Assembly: GCA_029243395.1 (NCBI GenBank)
Contig: JAQWSE010000007.1
Span: 193,690-257,689 of the forward strand
Direction: 5' to 3'
Source of the DNA: Paracoccaceae bacterium
Lineage (GTDB): Bacteria; Pseudomonadota; Alphaproteobacteria; Rhodobacterales; Rhodobacteraceae
DNA: 64,000 nucleotides
In this document: positions 16,844 through 26,258 of the stretch, piece after piece
How the letters are laid out: each line of letters starts with the position of its first letter
Position numbering within the stretch: position 1 is the stretch's first letter
Program-made: the position numbers and the translations under genes
Notes under the pieces: generated by a model
What the model saw: only the letters and a program-made list of their open reading frames with translations
What the model was told of the DNA's origin: nothing
The model's database searches: none

Positions 16844-18457
16844 ATGAATAATATTGATATTAGTCTCAAAAAGAATGAAGCTAATCATGTGCCTTTAACC
16901 CCTATTGCTTTTTTAGAGAAAGCAGCCACCACTTTTCCAAATAAGAAATCCCTAATTTATAATAGAAAAAGTTTTACCTGGTCAGACACTTATTCCAGAT
17001 GTAAGCGGCTAGCTTCGGCCCTTCTTTCAAGAGGAATGAAACGTGGTGATACTATTGGGTATCTTGCTATGAATACTCCAGAGCTTTATGAAGCTCATTT
17101 TGGAATACCTATGGCAGGTCTGATCTTAAATGCCATGAATTATCGATTAGATCCAAAAACCTTATCTTTTATAATTGATCACTCCGAAACAAAGTTGCTT
17201 GTTACAGATTTAGAATTTCTTTCTGTAGCTGAACAGGCCGTTGCATTGAGCAATAGCCAGCCTTTTATTATTGTTATTGCTGATATTGAGGCAGGGTTTA
17301 AAAATAATTCTAAATACCAAGATTATGAGGAGTTACTGTCATCTGGTGATCCAAATCATATTGGATCAATCTTAGAAGATGAGTGGGAAACAATCTCTAT
17401 AAACTATACCTCTGGAACAACTGGAAATCCCAAAGGCGTAGCATATCATTATCGTGGAGCGTACCTTAATGCCTTGGGGAATATTTTGGAATGGGATATG
17501 GGATCTCATCCAGTATACATGTGGACGCTGCCAATGTTCCACTGTAACGGTTGGTGTTTTCCATGGACTATAGCAGCTAAAGCTGGGACAAATGTTTGCC
17601 TTCGTAAAATTACAGCCAAATTGATGTATTCATTAATAACAGAGCATTGTGTTGATCACCTTTGTGGGGCACCCATTGTATTAAGTATGTTGGCTGATGC
17701 GACTTCGAAAGAAAAAACATCCTTTGACCACTCTTGCAAAGTGATGACAGCTGCAGCTCCACCGCCTGCTGCAATTTTGGAAGCTATGCAGAAACTTGGT
17801 TTTCAAGTTACTCATGTTTATGGGTTGACCGAAGTTTATGGTCCCTGTGTTGTGTGTGCTTGGGATCCAGAATGGAATAATTTACCAATCAAAGAACAGG
17901 CCATCATAAAATCCAGACAAGGTGTAGCCTACCTTGTTCAGGAAGGTATTAGAGTAGTGAATCAGGAAAATGACTTAGATGTGCCCCGAGATGGGAAAAC
18001 GATAGGAGAAGTTCTATTGCGTGGTAACATAACAATGAAAGGTTATCTCAAAAATCCAGTGGCTACAGAAGAAGCTTTTTCAGGAGGTTGGTTTCACACG
18101 GGAGATTTGGGTGTGATGTTTGAAAATGGTTATGTGCAACTCAAAGACAGGGCTAAAGATATCATAATATCTGGTGGCGAAAATATTTCTTCAATTGAGA
18201 TAGAAAATTGTATTTATGATTTGGAACAAGTAGCAGCGTGCGGTGTAGTGGCGATGAAGGATAAAAAGTGGGGAGAGGTACCGTGCGTCTTTGTTGAGTT
18301 AAAGCCTGACCATACTCTTTCCAAAGATCAAATTATCACCCACTGTAGGTCTAATTTGGCTGGGTTCAAGGTGCCTAAAGAGGTGATATTTCAAGAGATT
18401 CCGAAAACTTCTACCGGAAAAATTCAGAAAGTTGAATTAAGAAAGCTCATAACTTAA
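16844..18457 (+). CDS. AMP-forming acyl-CoA synthetase (DmdB/AAE-like)
   Basis: Adenylate-forming ligase of 537 residues that would activate a carboxylic acid to its CoA thioester through an acyl-AMP. Core motifs are complete: YTSGTTGNPKG (about residue 186), PMFHCNGWCFPW, VYGLTEVYGP (about 325), GWFHTGDLGV, KDIIISGGENISSIEIE and the catalytic-lysine motif KTSTGKIQK near the C-terminus. The FHCNGW segment is typical of the short/medium-chain group that includes methylmercaptopropionate-CoA ligase (DmdB) and plant AAE enzymes. The other DMSP demethylation genes are absent here, so the substrate cannot be assigned. No acyl-CoA dehydrogenase or hydratase accompanies it. Confidence 0.8.
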   Translation: MNNIDISLKKNEANHVPLTPIAFLEKAATTFPNKKSLIYNRKSFTWSDTYSRCKRLASALLSRGMKRGDTIGYLAMNTPELYEAHFGIPMAGLILNAMNYRLDPKTLSFIIDHSETKLLVTDLEFLSVAEQAVALSNSQPFIIVIADIEAGFKNNSKYQDYEELLSSGDPNHIGSILEDEWETISINYTSGTTGNPKGVAYHYRGAYLNALGNILEWDMGSHPVYMWTLPMFHCNGWCFPWTIAAKAGTNVCLRKITAKLMYSLITEHCVDHLCGAPIVLSMLADATSKEKTSFDHSCKVMTAAAPPPAAILEAMQKLGFQVTHVYGLTEVYGPCVVCAWDPEWNNLPIKEQAIIKSRQGVAYLVQEGIRVVNQENDLDVPRDGKTIGEVLLRGNITMKGYLKNPVATEEAFSGGWFHTGDLGVMFENGYVQLKDRAKDIIISGGENISSIEIENCIYDLEQVAACGVVAMKDKKWGEVPCVFVELKPDHTLSKDQIITHCRSNLAGFKVPKEVIFQEIPKTSTGKIQKVELRKLIT

Positions 18458-18481
18458 TCATGTTAACTTAGGTTGATTTAA

Positions 18482-19360
18482 ATGGAATTGTGGGTCATTT
18501 TTGCCATTTTGGCAGCGTTCACGCAGAACATTAGGGCCATGACCCAAAGGCAGTTAACTGAGAATTTGGATACGTTTTCTGCCACATATGCTAGATTTTT
18601 ATTTGCATCACCCATAGCAGCTTTATTTTTAATTTTTTTAATGGGTAGACCGGAAGTTTCCTTCCCAACATTGAATATCACTTTTCTTATATTTGGGATT
18701 CTAGGCGGGTTATGTCAGATACTTGCTACCGTTTCTCTGATTTATCTTTACAATCTTCGTAACTTTGCTGTGGGATCTGCATTTAAGAAAACTGAAGCTT
18801 TGCAAGCTGCCTTTATTGGATTTATTATAGTCGGTGATTTAATTTCTATGACTGGTTTTATTGCTCTTGGTCTAGGGTTGTTGGGAGTATTGTTTTTAGC
18901 CAAATCACCGATTTCGTATGATTTTTTTAATACCTCATTACTCCTGGGTTTGTTTTGTGGAACATTATTTGCTGCATCTGCGGTTTTTTATAGAGGCACA
19001 ATATTATCTCTTGAGACCGGTGATTACTTACTTAAAGCAACTATGACGCTTACATTTGTATTACTTTTTCAGTCTATTAGCATGGGTATCTTTCTAGAAA
19101 TTAGAAAACCAGGGACATTGTCAAAAATGCTTAAATTCTGGCCTTTTGTCTTTGTCGCGAGCTTCTCAGGAGCCTTAGCATCTTTATTTTGGTTTTCAGC
19201 TTTTGCTCTCCAAAATGCTGCTTATGTTAAAGCAGTTGGACAGATTGAGCTTTTATTTTCATTATTGGCTTCTGTATTATTTTTTAAAGAACGAGTACGA
19301 ATTCAAGAAATTTTTGGAATGATATTTGTTGCATTGAGTATTCTAATCCTAGCAATTTAG
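18482..19360 (+). CDS. DMT-superfamily (EamA) permease
   Basis: Integral membrane protein of 292 residues with about ten hydrophobic segments arranged as two EamA repeats (about residues 3-137 and 150-290). The second repeat contains LFWFSAFALQNAAYVKAVGQIELLFSLLASVLFFKER-like sequence, the usual signature of this drug/metabolite transporter family. Direction and substrate cannot be read from the sequence. It stands 24 bases after the acyl-CoA synthetase and 54 bases before a PuuA-like ligase, so it may export or import an intermediate of either. Confidence 0.8.
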   Translation: MELWVIFAILAAFTQNIRAMTQRQLTENLDTFSATYARFLFASPIAALFLIFLMGRPEVSFPTLNITFLIFGILGGLCQILATVSLIYLYNLRNFAVGSAFKKTEALQAAFIGFIIVGDLISMTGFIALGLGLLGVLFLAKSPISYDFFNTSLLLGLFCGTLFAASAVFYRGTILSLETGDYLLKATMTLTFVLLFQSISMGIFLEIRKPGTLSKMLKFWPFVFVASFSGALASLFWFSAFALQNAAYVKAVGQIELLFSLLASVLFFKERVRIQEIFGMIFVALSILILAI

Positions 19361-19414
19361 TAATCTTATGATAGATCCTAATAACTATGTTTGCTTTTTG
19401 AGAAGGTGTCCAAA

Positions 19415-20758
19415 ATGTTAAAGAAAGCATTTGAATGGATTAATGAGGCTGGCAGCACTCCTGTAATAATGGCGGCCACATGTGATCTTAATGGAATTTG
19501 GCGTGGGAAAAGAATTCCAGTTACTCAAGTTGAAAAAGTTTTGAGTGAAGGGATTCGGATTCCAATATCGGCCTCTTGTGTAGATGTTTGGGGAGCAGAC
19601 TTGGAGGACAGCCCCTTTCTTTTTGAAACGGGTGATTCTGACGGTAATGGATTATCTACAGGAGTTGGTCTTTTACCAGATTACGCAAATGAAAAAAATT
19701 CTGCTTTGATCCCACTTTGGATTTTTGATAATCAAGCGGTATCGTCACCAATCGACCCAAGACACGTACTTAACGGGGTAATTCAAAAATTCAAAAATTT
19801 AAATCTTAGGCCTGTGGTGGCTTTTGAACTAGAGTTTTATTTGTTGGAAATTCAAGGAGACAGGCAGCTTAACCCGCTAAAAGATCTTAATGAATCCGCC
19901 TTACCTACCAATGTACTTTCTATAACCGATCTTGATTCAAATAAAGAATTTTTTAACGATCTCTACAGAGTATGCGGAGAGTTTGATATTCCAATGGAAG
20001 GAGTTTCGTCGGAAAATGCAGCGGGCCAGTTTGAAATAAATCTTAAGCATGTGGACAACCCATTAACAGCAGCTGATCATGCAGTATTTTTCAAACGTTT
20101 TATTAAACTTATAGCTAAAAAACATAATAAGACTGCTACATTTATGGCCAAACCTTTTTCGAAAATTTCAGGAAGTGGCATGCATGTTCATATGAGCTTA
20201 TTGGATAGTAAGGGCAACAACGTTTTTAATAATGATACCGATTTAGGATCGGAAATATTGAAAAGCTCTGTAGCAGGACTTCTTGACAATATGAGCGAAT
20301 CCACTCTAATTTTTGCACCCCATTTTAACTCCTACAAACGTCTTCGACCAGGAACACATGCCCCTATAAACATATGCTGGGGCTACGAAAATAGAACAGC
20401 TGCTGTCCGCGTACCAGGTGGAAATTATGTAGCCAAGAGAATCGAGCATAGAGTTGCTGGAGCAGATGCTAACCCATATCTAGTTTTATCTTCAATCCTT
20501 GCTTCAGTTTTGGATGGTATTATTCACAAAAAAGTGCCTTCGGATCCAGTTTTGGGAGACACTTATCGTGAAAAGTTATTACAAATTCCCATGAGTTGGG
20601 ATCAAGCCATTCAAAGTTTTGGAAGTTCAAAAAGAAATGGAAATTTTTACTCAGAAGTCTTCTGTAACGTGTTCAAGAATTGTAAGCGGCAGGAACTCGA
20701 GAACTTTAATGCTAGAATTGAAGATCACGAGATAAACACATATCTTGAAAGTATCTAA
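19415..20758 (+). CDS. Glutamine synthetase-family ligase (gamma-glutamylamine synthetase-like)
   Basis: A 448-residue member of the GS/PuuA group. The catalytic-domain motifs are AFELEFYL, GQFEINLKH, SGSGMHVHMS, THAPINICWGYENRTAAVR and RIEHRVAGADANPYL, covering the metal and ATP ligands of the fold. Gamma-glutamylputrescine synthetases and related enzymes of this branch ligate glutamate to an amine rather than to ammonia, and the surrounding amine transport and oxidation genes favour that role. A second relative is encoded at 29953. The ATG at 19415 has GAAGG at good spacing; the frame extends 8 codons further to a TTG. Its stop overlaps the convergent oxidase by 4 bases. Confidence 0.82.
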   Translation: MLKKAFEWINEAGSTPVIMAATCDLNGIWRGKRIPVTQVEKVLSEGIRIPISASCVDVWGADLEDSPFLFETGDSDGNGLSTGVGLLPDYANEKNSALIPLWIFDNQAVSSPIDPRHVLNGVIQKFKNLNLRPVVAFELEFYLLEIQGDRQLNPLKDLNESALPTNVLSITDLDSNKEFFNDLYRVCGEFDIPMEGVSSENAAGQFEINLKHVDNPLTAADHAVFFKRFIKLIAKKHNKTATFMAKPFSKISGSGMHVHMSLLDSKGNNVFNNDTDLGSEILKSSVAGLLDNMSESTLIFAPHFNSYKRLRPGTHAPINICWGYENRTAAVRVPGGNYVAKRIEHRVAGADANPYLVLSSILASVLDGIIHKKVPSDPVLGDTYREKLLQIPMSWDQAIQSFGSSKRNGNFYSEVFCNVFKNCKRQELENFNARIEDHEINTYLESI

Positions 20759-22035
20759 AGTTTGAGCTTAGGAATTATTTCCTTTGTAGCTCTGACTCCT
20801 GAGAAATAAGCGCCATGGCATGTTCCATAATGATACTTTTCTGTTGCTTCTCCTGCAAAGAACAATGTATCTTCTATGGATTTTCTAAGTAGATCCCTAT
20901 CTTTATTTTTTCCAGGTAACGCATAGGAGTAGGATCCTAGAGAGTATTGATCAAGACCCCAAGAGGAAGTTATTGACTTTGTAATGCGTTCTAATACCTC
21001 ATGACCGAAAGTATTGGACAGCATGAGCCTAATTCGCTTTAAGACTTTTTTAGGGGAAAGCTCTAATTCTTTAGCTTCTTTCCCACCAAAGAAAATTATC
21101 ATGTGATTCTTCGGCTTTGTTCTAATTTCAAAACTCATTACTGAAGAAATACTCGTCTCCGAAGGCCCACTACATACAACATACCAACCTTCATGGTTTT
21201 TTTGAAAGGTTGTATCTCGAAAGCACAAACCTACTTTATTAAGGGTTGCCATTGGTAAGTTGCAAATAGCTGCTAACTTATATTCGGGCAACTCAGGAAG
21301 AAATTTGATTTGATTTGAATTTAGTATCCCATTTGAAACTGTAACTAGTAATTTTTTTGAATTAAATCCACCATTTGTTGTCTCAACATGAACTCGATTT
21401 CCAGACCAAGAAACCTTCTTAACTGCACTATTAAATTTGATGTTATGGTGTGACCCCCATTTTTCGATGAGGTTGGCCATTCCACTCTCAACTACAAAAT
21501 CCTGTCCCTCCTTCAGAGACACAAAATCCTTAAGGGAAACTAAATTTGGTTCCACTCCATTTAAGCCTGTCAGGAGGTTACTAAAAATAGAAAAATATGG
21601 ACTATCCATATCTAGGCAGGAAGACAAAGCCTTATCGCTAGGGTAATGTTTCGCTTTAGAAAGCTTATCCTTGAATATCTGGTCTTCCTCTAGGATTGAT
21701 TTTCTTGCCTCCTTTGACAGGCAAAGACCATTAATTAGGAACTTTGTTTTTTCTAGGGAGAATAGATCACCCATATTTGTTTTAACACGGGTATTTAAAC
21801 TTTGTGAAATTCCGACAAACGGATTAATTTTGCCTTCATGCAAGTAGGAACAACCAATGTCAAACCAACTTCCAAAATGATCCGGTGCTTTCTTAGCCCT
21901 TCCACCCACCCTATTGCTAGCTTCTAAAATAATATGTGGGATGTCCTTTTTCGTGAGGATTTTTGAAGCAGCTATGCCGGCTATACCAGCACCGACTATT
22001 ATGACCTCATGATTAAAGTTATTATGCGTTAGCAA
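20755..22035 (-). CDS. Flavin-containing amine oxidase (MAO/polyamine oxidase family)
   Basis: A 426-residue FAD enzyme. The dinucleotide-binding motif VGAGIAGIAASKIL with the downstream ILEASNRVGGRAKKA lies at residues 13-50, and the C-terminal FAD motif LFFAGEATEKYHYGTCHGAYFSG near residue 395 is typical of monoamine and polyamine oxidases. It would oxidise an amine or polyamine to an imine/aldehyde with production of H2O2 or reduced flavin. No signal peptide, so cytoplasmic. It is transcribed away from the Rieske oxygenase with a 147-base divergent promoter region. Confidence 0.82.
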   Translation of the reverse strand: MLTHNNFNHEVIIVGAGIAGIAASKILTKKDIPHIILEASNRVGGRAKKAPDHFGSWFDIGCSYLHEGKINPFVGISQSLNTRVKTNMGDLFSLEKTKFLINGLCLSKEARKSILEEDQIFKDKLSKAKHYPSDKALSSCLDMDSPYFSIFSNLLTGLNGVEPNLVSLKDFVSLKEGQDFVVESGMANLIEKWGSHHNIKFNSAVKKVSWSGNRVHVETTNGGFNSKKLLVTVSNGILNSNQIKFLPELPEYKLAAICNLPMATLNKVGLCFRDTTFQKNHEGWYVVCSGPSETSISSVMSFEIRTKPKNHMIIFFGGKEAKELELSPKKVLKRIRLMLSNTFGHEVLERITKSITSSWGLDQYSLGSYSYALPGKNKDRDLLRKSIEDTLFFAGEATEKYHYGTCHGAYFSGVRATKEIIPKLKL

Positions 22036-22188
22036 AAAAAATCACTTTCATTTAAAACATACAAAAATTACTATAAGTTTTATCAGGGTTTTGATTTTGA
22101 TTGAATAAATTTGTTGAATACCTTTAATCAATTTTGAAGTAATAAGAAGAGATTTTACCAGCTAGACCTACATTAAAGGAACATGTCA

Positions 22189-23385
22189 ATGATCAACAAG
22201 CAAAATCAGCAAAAAAATGACTGGGACCGGAGTGGATTACCCGGTTGGACATATCACTCCGAGGCGCTTTTTGATCTAGAAGCAGAGGAACTTTTTAGGA
22301 GAAGGTGGCAGTTTGTATGTCATGTAAACGAACTAAGTGAAATCGGATCGTTCAAAACAATTGACCGAGTGAATGAGAGAGGATTTGTCATAAGAGATCA
22401 AACTGGCAAGATCAGGGCTTTTCATAATCTTTGTATGCATAGGGGTTCAAGAGTTATAGGAGAGCCTGAAGGTACGTGTAAACGGGCCATTTTTTGCCCA
22501 TACCATGGTTGGTCTTACAATTTTGATGGGACCGTTAGAGGTATCCCAAACAGGGATACCTTTGGTGACGTCGATTTCTCACAGATGAATTTAAAGCCGT
22601 TAGACATGGAAATATGGCATGGATTAATTTTTGTGCGATTCAAAGGCAGTGATCAAAAATCTGTTTCAGAAATTTTAGCAAGGTTTCATGATGAGGCGAG
22701 TCTTTATAAGATAGATCAAATGGTACCGGTTGAGGGTAGCGAGTGGTTGGATGTATTGGATGCTAACTGGAAATCTGTTAGGGACGTTGACAATGAGGGA
22801 TACCATGTTCCACAGGCACATCCAGCTTTATTTGATTTATATGGCCAAAATTATGAAGATGAGCCCTATGTAGAAGGTACTTCCAGATCCATAGGTACAT
22901 TTAATGTGAAGCCTTCTAAGAAATGGAGTGTAAGAAGTTACCGAAAAATTTTGGAAAAAAACAATTGGTTAAATCTTCCCAAACTTCAAAGTTGTTCCTG
23001 GGTGTATATGGGTATGTTTCCTAATTTTGTATTAGGTTTATATCCAGACTGCGTAATTTATTATTATGAATATCCTTTGTCAACCAATAAGACTATCCAA
23101 CAAGGAGGTGTACTGAGGCATAAAAAAGAAACAAGAGCAAACAGGCTAGCGAGATACCTAAGTGGGCGTATTGACAGAGATACAGCTAAGGAAGATCAGA
23201 TGTTGGTGGTTTGGTCATCAGAAGCAGTTAAATCTTCTGCATTTTCAGGGATCTGCCTATCGGATCTTGAGTCCGGAGTTAAGACATACCATGATCATCT
23301 TAGGGAATTATTACCGGTAGTCACAATGCAAGAGGAACCTAAAGAAAAACCTCTTTCGCAGGTCAATAGCAGTCTTTTGAAATAG
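22189..23385 (+). CDS. Rieske non-haem iron oxygenase, alpha (catalytic) subunit
   Basis: A 398-residue oxygenase component. The Rieske [2Fe-2S] cluster is bound by C-x-H (LCMHRGSRV) and C-x2-H (FCPYHGWSYNFDG), about residues 82-106. The mononuclear iron site follows the family pattern: VRDVDNEGYHVPQAHPA, with the bridging Asp and two His. This sequence type is close to the quaternary-amine oxygenases (choline, glycine betaine, carnitine) more than to classical ring hydroxylases. Its reductase partner is not encoded nearby. The frame has ATGs at 22183 and 22189; AAGGA at 22176-22180 suits the second. It directly precedes a polyamine-type ABC transporter (56 bases), suggesting a role on an imported amine. 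Confidence 0.83.
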   Translation: MINKQNQQKNDWDRSGLPGWTYHSEALFDLEAEELFRRRWQFVCHVNELSEIGSFKTIDRVNERGFVIRDQTGKIRAFHNLCMHRGSRVIGEPEGTCKRAIFCPYHGWSYNFDGTVRGIPNRDTFGDVDFSQMNLKPLDMEIWHGLIFVRFKGSDQKSVSEILARFHDEASLYKIDQMVPVEGSEWLDVLDANWKSVRDVDNEGYHVPQAHPALFDLYGQNYEDEPYVEGTSRSIGTFNVKPSKKWSVRSYRKILEKNNWLNLPKLQSCSWVYMGMFPNFVLGLYPDCVIYYYEYPLSTNKTIQQGGVLRHKKETRANRLARYLSGRIDRDTAKEDQMLVVWSSEAVKSSAFSGICLSDLESGVKTYHDHLRELLPVVTMQEEPKEKPLSQVNSSLLK

Positions 23386-23441
23386 GAATTTATATCAGTT
23401 TAAATTTGTTAATCAAGAAATGAAAAGAGTATGCTTTTAAC

Positions 23442-24299
23442 ATGAATTTTTCAGATCAAGATAAAAAGGGATGGCGCCTTCTTGGCCTACCATTCATATT
23501 TTCAGTACTGCTTCTTGCTGTTCCTCTTGCAACAATGTTTGCATTGAGTTTCTGGACACAAGATTATTTAGTTCTCAAAAAGACTTTCACCTTGGCAAAT
23601 TATAGAGAGGCTTGGTTTGAACCTGTTTTCCAAACCTTATTTACGCGTTCGTTATTAATTTCATTTACAGTCACGGTGTTCACGATAATATTTGCTTTCC
23701 CGGTTGCATATTTTATCTCTTTTTATGGGGGGAAGCGGAAAGCTCTTTGGTTGTTCTTAATCACTATTCCTTTTTGGACTAGTTATCTATTAAGGATGTT
23801 CTTATGGAAAGTTATTTTAGGTTATAATGGTGTCCTGAATTCATTTCTCGAATGGATTGGTGCTATCACTGAACCTCTGACGTTCCTTTTGTATAATTCT
23901 AATGCTGTAGTCCTTGCATTGGTTCATGGCTGGGCACCTTTTGCGATACTGCCAATTTTTGTTTCTTTGGAAAAAATAGATCGTTCTCTTCTGGAAGCTT
24001 CAAATGATCTTGGCGACACTGCATTCAAGCAGTTTTTTAGGATAATATTACCACTCTCTATGCCAGGGGTTGTTGGCGCAGTTCTTATAATATTCATACC
24101 AACCATTGGAGATTATATAACTCCAAAACTAGTTGGGGGACCAGAAGGATTAATGATTGCTAACATGATACAAGTCCAGTTCTCAAAGGCAAACAATGCT
24201 CCTTTGGCAGCTGCTTTATCGGTGACTTCCCTACTTATAGTGGGTTCGATATCAATCTTATTCGTATTATTAAATAAAAAGCATATGAGAAATTATTAA
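23442..24299 (+). CDS. potB: Spermidine/putrescine-type ABC permease (PotB-like)
   Basis: Inner-membrane protein of 285 residues with six predicted spans and the coupling loop LLEASNDLGDTAFKQFFRIILPLSMPG near residue 185. The conserved TSYLLRMFLWK segment and FIPTIGDYITPKLVGG are characteristic of PotB/PotH permeases for polyamines and related compounds. The next permease starts one base after its stop. The gene order B-C-A is normal for this family, but the binding protein is on the opposite strand (26259). Confidence 0.87.
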   Translation: MNFSDQDKKGWRLLGLPFIFSVLLLAVPLATMFALSFWTQDYLVLKKTFTLANYREAWFEPVFQTLFTRSLLISFTVTVFTIIFAFPVAYFISFYGGKRKALWLFLITIPFWTSYLLRMFLWKVILGYNGVLNSFLEWIGAITEPLTFLLYNSNAVVLALVHGWAPFAILPIFVSLEKIDRSLLEASNDLGDTAFKQFFRIILPLSMPGVVGAVLIIFIPTIGDYITPKLVGGPEGLMIANMIQVQFSKANNAPLAAALSVTSLLIVGSISILFVLLNKKHMRNY

Positions 24300-24300
24300 G

Positions 24301-25113
24301 ATGAAACAATCTAGCAAATACTTTAAAGTCTGCATTGTGATTTTTCTGATATTTTTGTATGCACCTGCTCTTCTCTTACCTATTTTTTCCTTCAACGATA
24401 GTCAAGTTATTGCTTTTCCACTTTCAGGTTTTTCAACGGTATGGTTTGAGAAATTACTCTATGAAGATACTTTGCATGATGCTCTGAGAAACTCACTATT
24501 GGTTGCCGTTTCATCTTCTATCTTAGCCACGGCACTTGGTACGCTTGTGGCCAGAGCGTCTTCAAGATACAAATTTTTTGGGCAAAGAGCATCGGTAACC
24601 TTTATTTTGGTTCCTCTCATATTGCCTGAAATTATTTTAGGGGTGTGCCTCTTGACTGTACTAATCCAACTTGGATTAAATCTTAATCTATGGACAGTAG
24701 TTTTAGGTCATACACTTCTTATAACCCCTTTTTCCACTCTTATTATGGTGTCTGCTTTTAATAATCTTGATATAAGTTTAGAAGAAGCATCTTTAGATCT
24801 TGGTATGAGTTCAGTTCAGACCTTTCGTTTAATCATATTACCTATGGTTTCTCCAGGGTTGATTTCTAGCCTTCTTATTGGTTTTGTAATTTCATTAGAT
24901 GAATTTATAATAGCATTTTTTCTGACTGGGGTGGAACCGACATTACCAGTTTATATCTGGGCACAGTTTAGGTTCCCAGCAAAATTGCCGAGCACCATGG
25001 CTCTTGGGACCATACTTTTAATTGTTTCCTTAATTTTGGTGTCTTTATTCGAATATTTCAGAAGGCGGATCGAATTATATAATCAATACACTATGGAGCT
25101 GGATCAAAAATGA
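24301..25113 (+). CDS. potC: Spermidine/putrescine-type ABC permease (PotC-like)
   Basis: Second permease, 270 residues, with an N-terminal span ending in YAPALLLPIFSFNDSQ (usual for PotC/PotI), six spans in all, and coupling loop LEEASLDLGMSSVQTFRLIILPMVSPG. The SLDEFIIAFFLTGV segment is also typical. Starts right after potB and overlaps potA by 4 bases (ATGA), so the three are coupled. Confidence 0.87.
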   Translation: MKQSSKYFKVCIVIFLIFLYAPALLLPIFSFNDSQVIAFPLSGFSTVWFEKLLYEDTLHDALRNSLLVAVSSSILATALGTLVARASSRYKFFGQRASVTFILVPLILPEIILGVCLLTVLIQLGLNLNLWTVVLGHTLLITPFSTLIMVSAFNNLDISLEEASLDLGMSSVQTFRLIILPMVSPGLISSLLIGFVISLDEFIIAFFLTGVEPTLPVYIWAQFRFPAKLPSTMALGTILLIVSLILVSLFEYFRRRIELYNQYTMELDQK

Positions 25114-26222
25114 CAAACGGGGAAAAAATCCAAGAAGCTAACATTGTAGATTTGATATCCATTCAAAAAACCTTTGACCGCATAAAAGCGGTGAATGATG
25201 TTTCTATAGGGATTAAAGAAGGCGAATTTTTTTCACTACTTGGTCCTTCAGGATGTGGAAAGACTACTCTGCTTAGAGTAATTGCTGGATTTGAGATTCC
25301 TGAAATGGGGGATGTTTTAATAAATGACAAAGTTGTAAATTCTGTTCCACCTAATAAGAGACCAACTAATATGGTTTTTCAAAATTATGCCATCTTCCCA
25401 CACCTAAACGTGGCAGAAAATGTAGGGTATGGCTTAAGAAATAGTAAGTTGGATAAAAACTTAGTACAGAAAAGAGTAAGGGAGACACTGAATCTAGTAG
25501 GTTTAGATGGATTTGATAATAGGTCGTCAACAGCGCTGTCTGGTGGTCAAAGGCAGAGGGTGGCCTTGGCTCGTGCCCTTATATTAAAACCTAGAGTGCT
25601 GTTGCTCGATGAACCTTTATCTGCATTGGATAAAAATCTCAGAGAACAAATGCAGTTTGAATTAAGGCAGTTACAAAAATCCGTTGGCATTACTTTTATC
25701 TTAGTCACACATGATCAAACAGAGGCGCTTACCATGAGCGACAGGGTTGGGGTGATGTTTGATGGAAATGTGGATCAAGTAGCAACACCGGAAGAAATTT
25801 ACAATAAACCTAGAACTAAAAGAGTAGCATCATTTATAGGGAGCATGAATTTTTTTGATGCAGAAATATCCAGCAGCAAAGACAATCCTATTATAGCACT
25901 AAATGAGAACTTAGGAAAAATCAGATTGAAAAAAGAAAGTATTTTTGGCATGGAGGGCTCAAAACTCTCAGTTGGCATTAGACCCGAAAAATTCAAGTTA
26001 ATTGCCAATGACCATAAAGAAGCAGATAGGGCAGTATCTGCTATAGTTTATGAAAAATCATTTCTTGGTGAAAAAAAATTATTTAATTTGAGATTCAAAG
26101 ATGGAGAAAATGTCATAACAGTTTCTACCTCAGATTTGAAGAATGCTCCGAATCCTAAAATTGGGGATGAGGTTAAGTTTATATGGGATGAGGAAGATCT
26201 TGTGGGTTTTTTTGAGGAATAG
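25110..26222 (+). CDS. potA: Polyamine-type ABC transporter ATP-binding protein (PotA-like)
   Basis: ATPase of 370 residues with GPSGCGKTTLL (Walker A, about residue 46), a Q-loop in NMVFQNYAIFPHL, the signature LSGGQRQRVALARAL, Walker B VLLLDEPLSALD and the H-loop THDQ. After about residue 240 a TOBE-type regulatory domain follows, as in PotA and other CUT1/Pot ATPases. The stop codon lies inside the inverted repeat of the terminator at 26217. Confidence 0.9.
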   Translation: MTNGEKIQEANIVDLISIQKTFDRIKAVNDVSIGIKEGEFFSLLGPSGCGKTTLLRVIAGFEIPEMGDVLINDKVVNSVPPNKRPTNMVFQNYAIFPHLNVAENVGYGLRNSKLDKNLVQKRVRETLNLVGLDGFDNRSSTALSGGQRQRVALARALILKPRVLLLDEPLSALDKNLREQMQFELRQLQKSVGITFILVTHDQTEALTMSDRVGVMFDGNVDQVATPEEIYNKPRTKRVASFIGSMNFFDAEISSSKDNPIIALNENLGKIRLKKESIFGMEGSKLSVGIRPEKFKLIANDHKEADRAVSAIVYEKSFLGEKKLFNLRFKDGENVITVSTSDLKNAPNPKIGDEVKFIWDEEDLVGFFEE

Positions 26223-26242
26223 GTGGTTTTGACCACCTATTC
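26217..26242. terminator. Bidirectional terminator between potA and the binding-protein gene
   Basis: A perfect 11-bp stem, GAATAGGTGGT against ACCACCTATTC, with a 4-base loop TTTG. The plus-strand side is followed by CCTTTTC and the minus-strand side by TCAAAAAAACC, so it can end both the potBCA transcript and the convergent binding-protein transcript. Confidence 0.8.
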
Positions 26243-26258
26243 CCTTTTCAAAGATTAG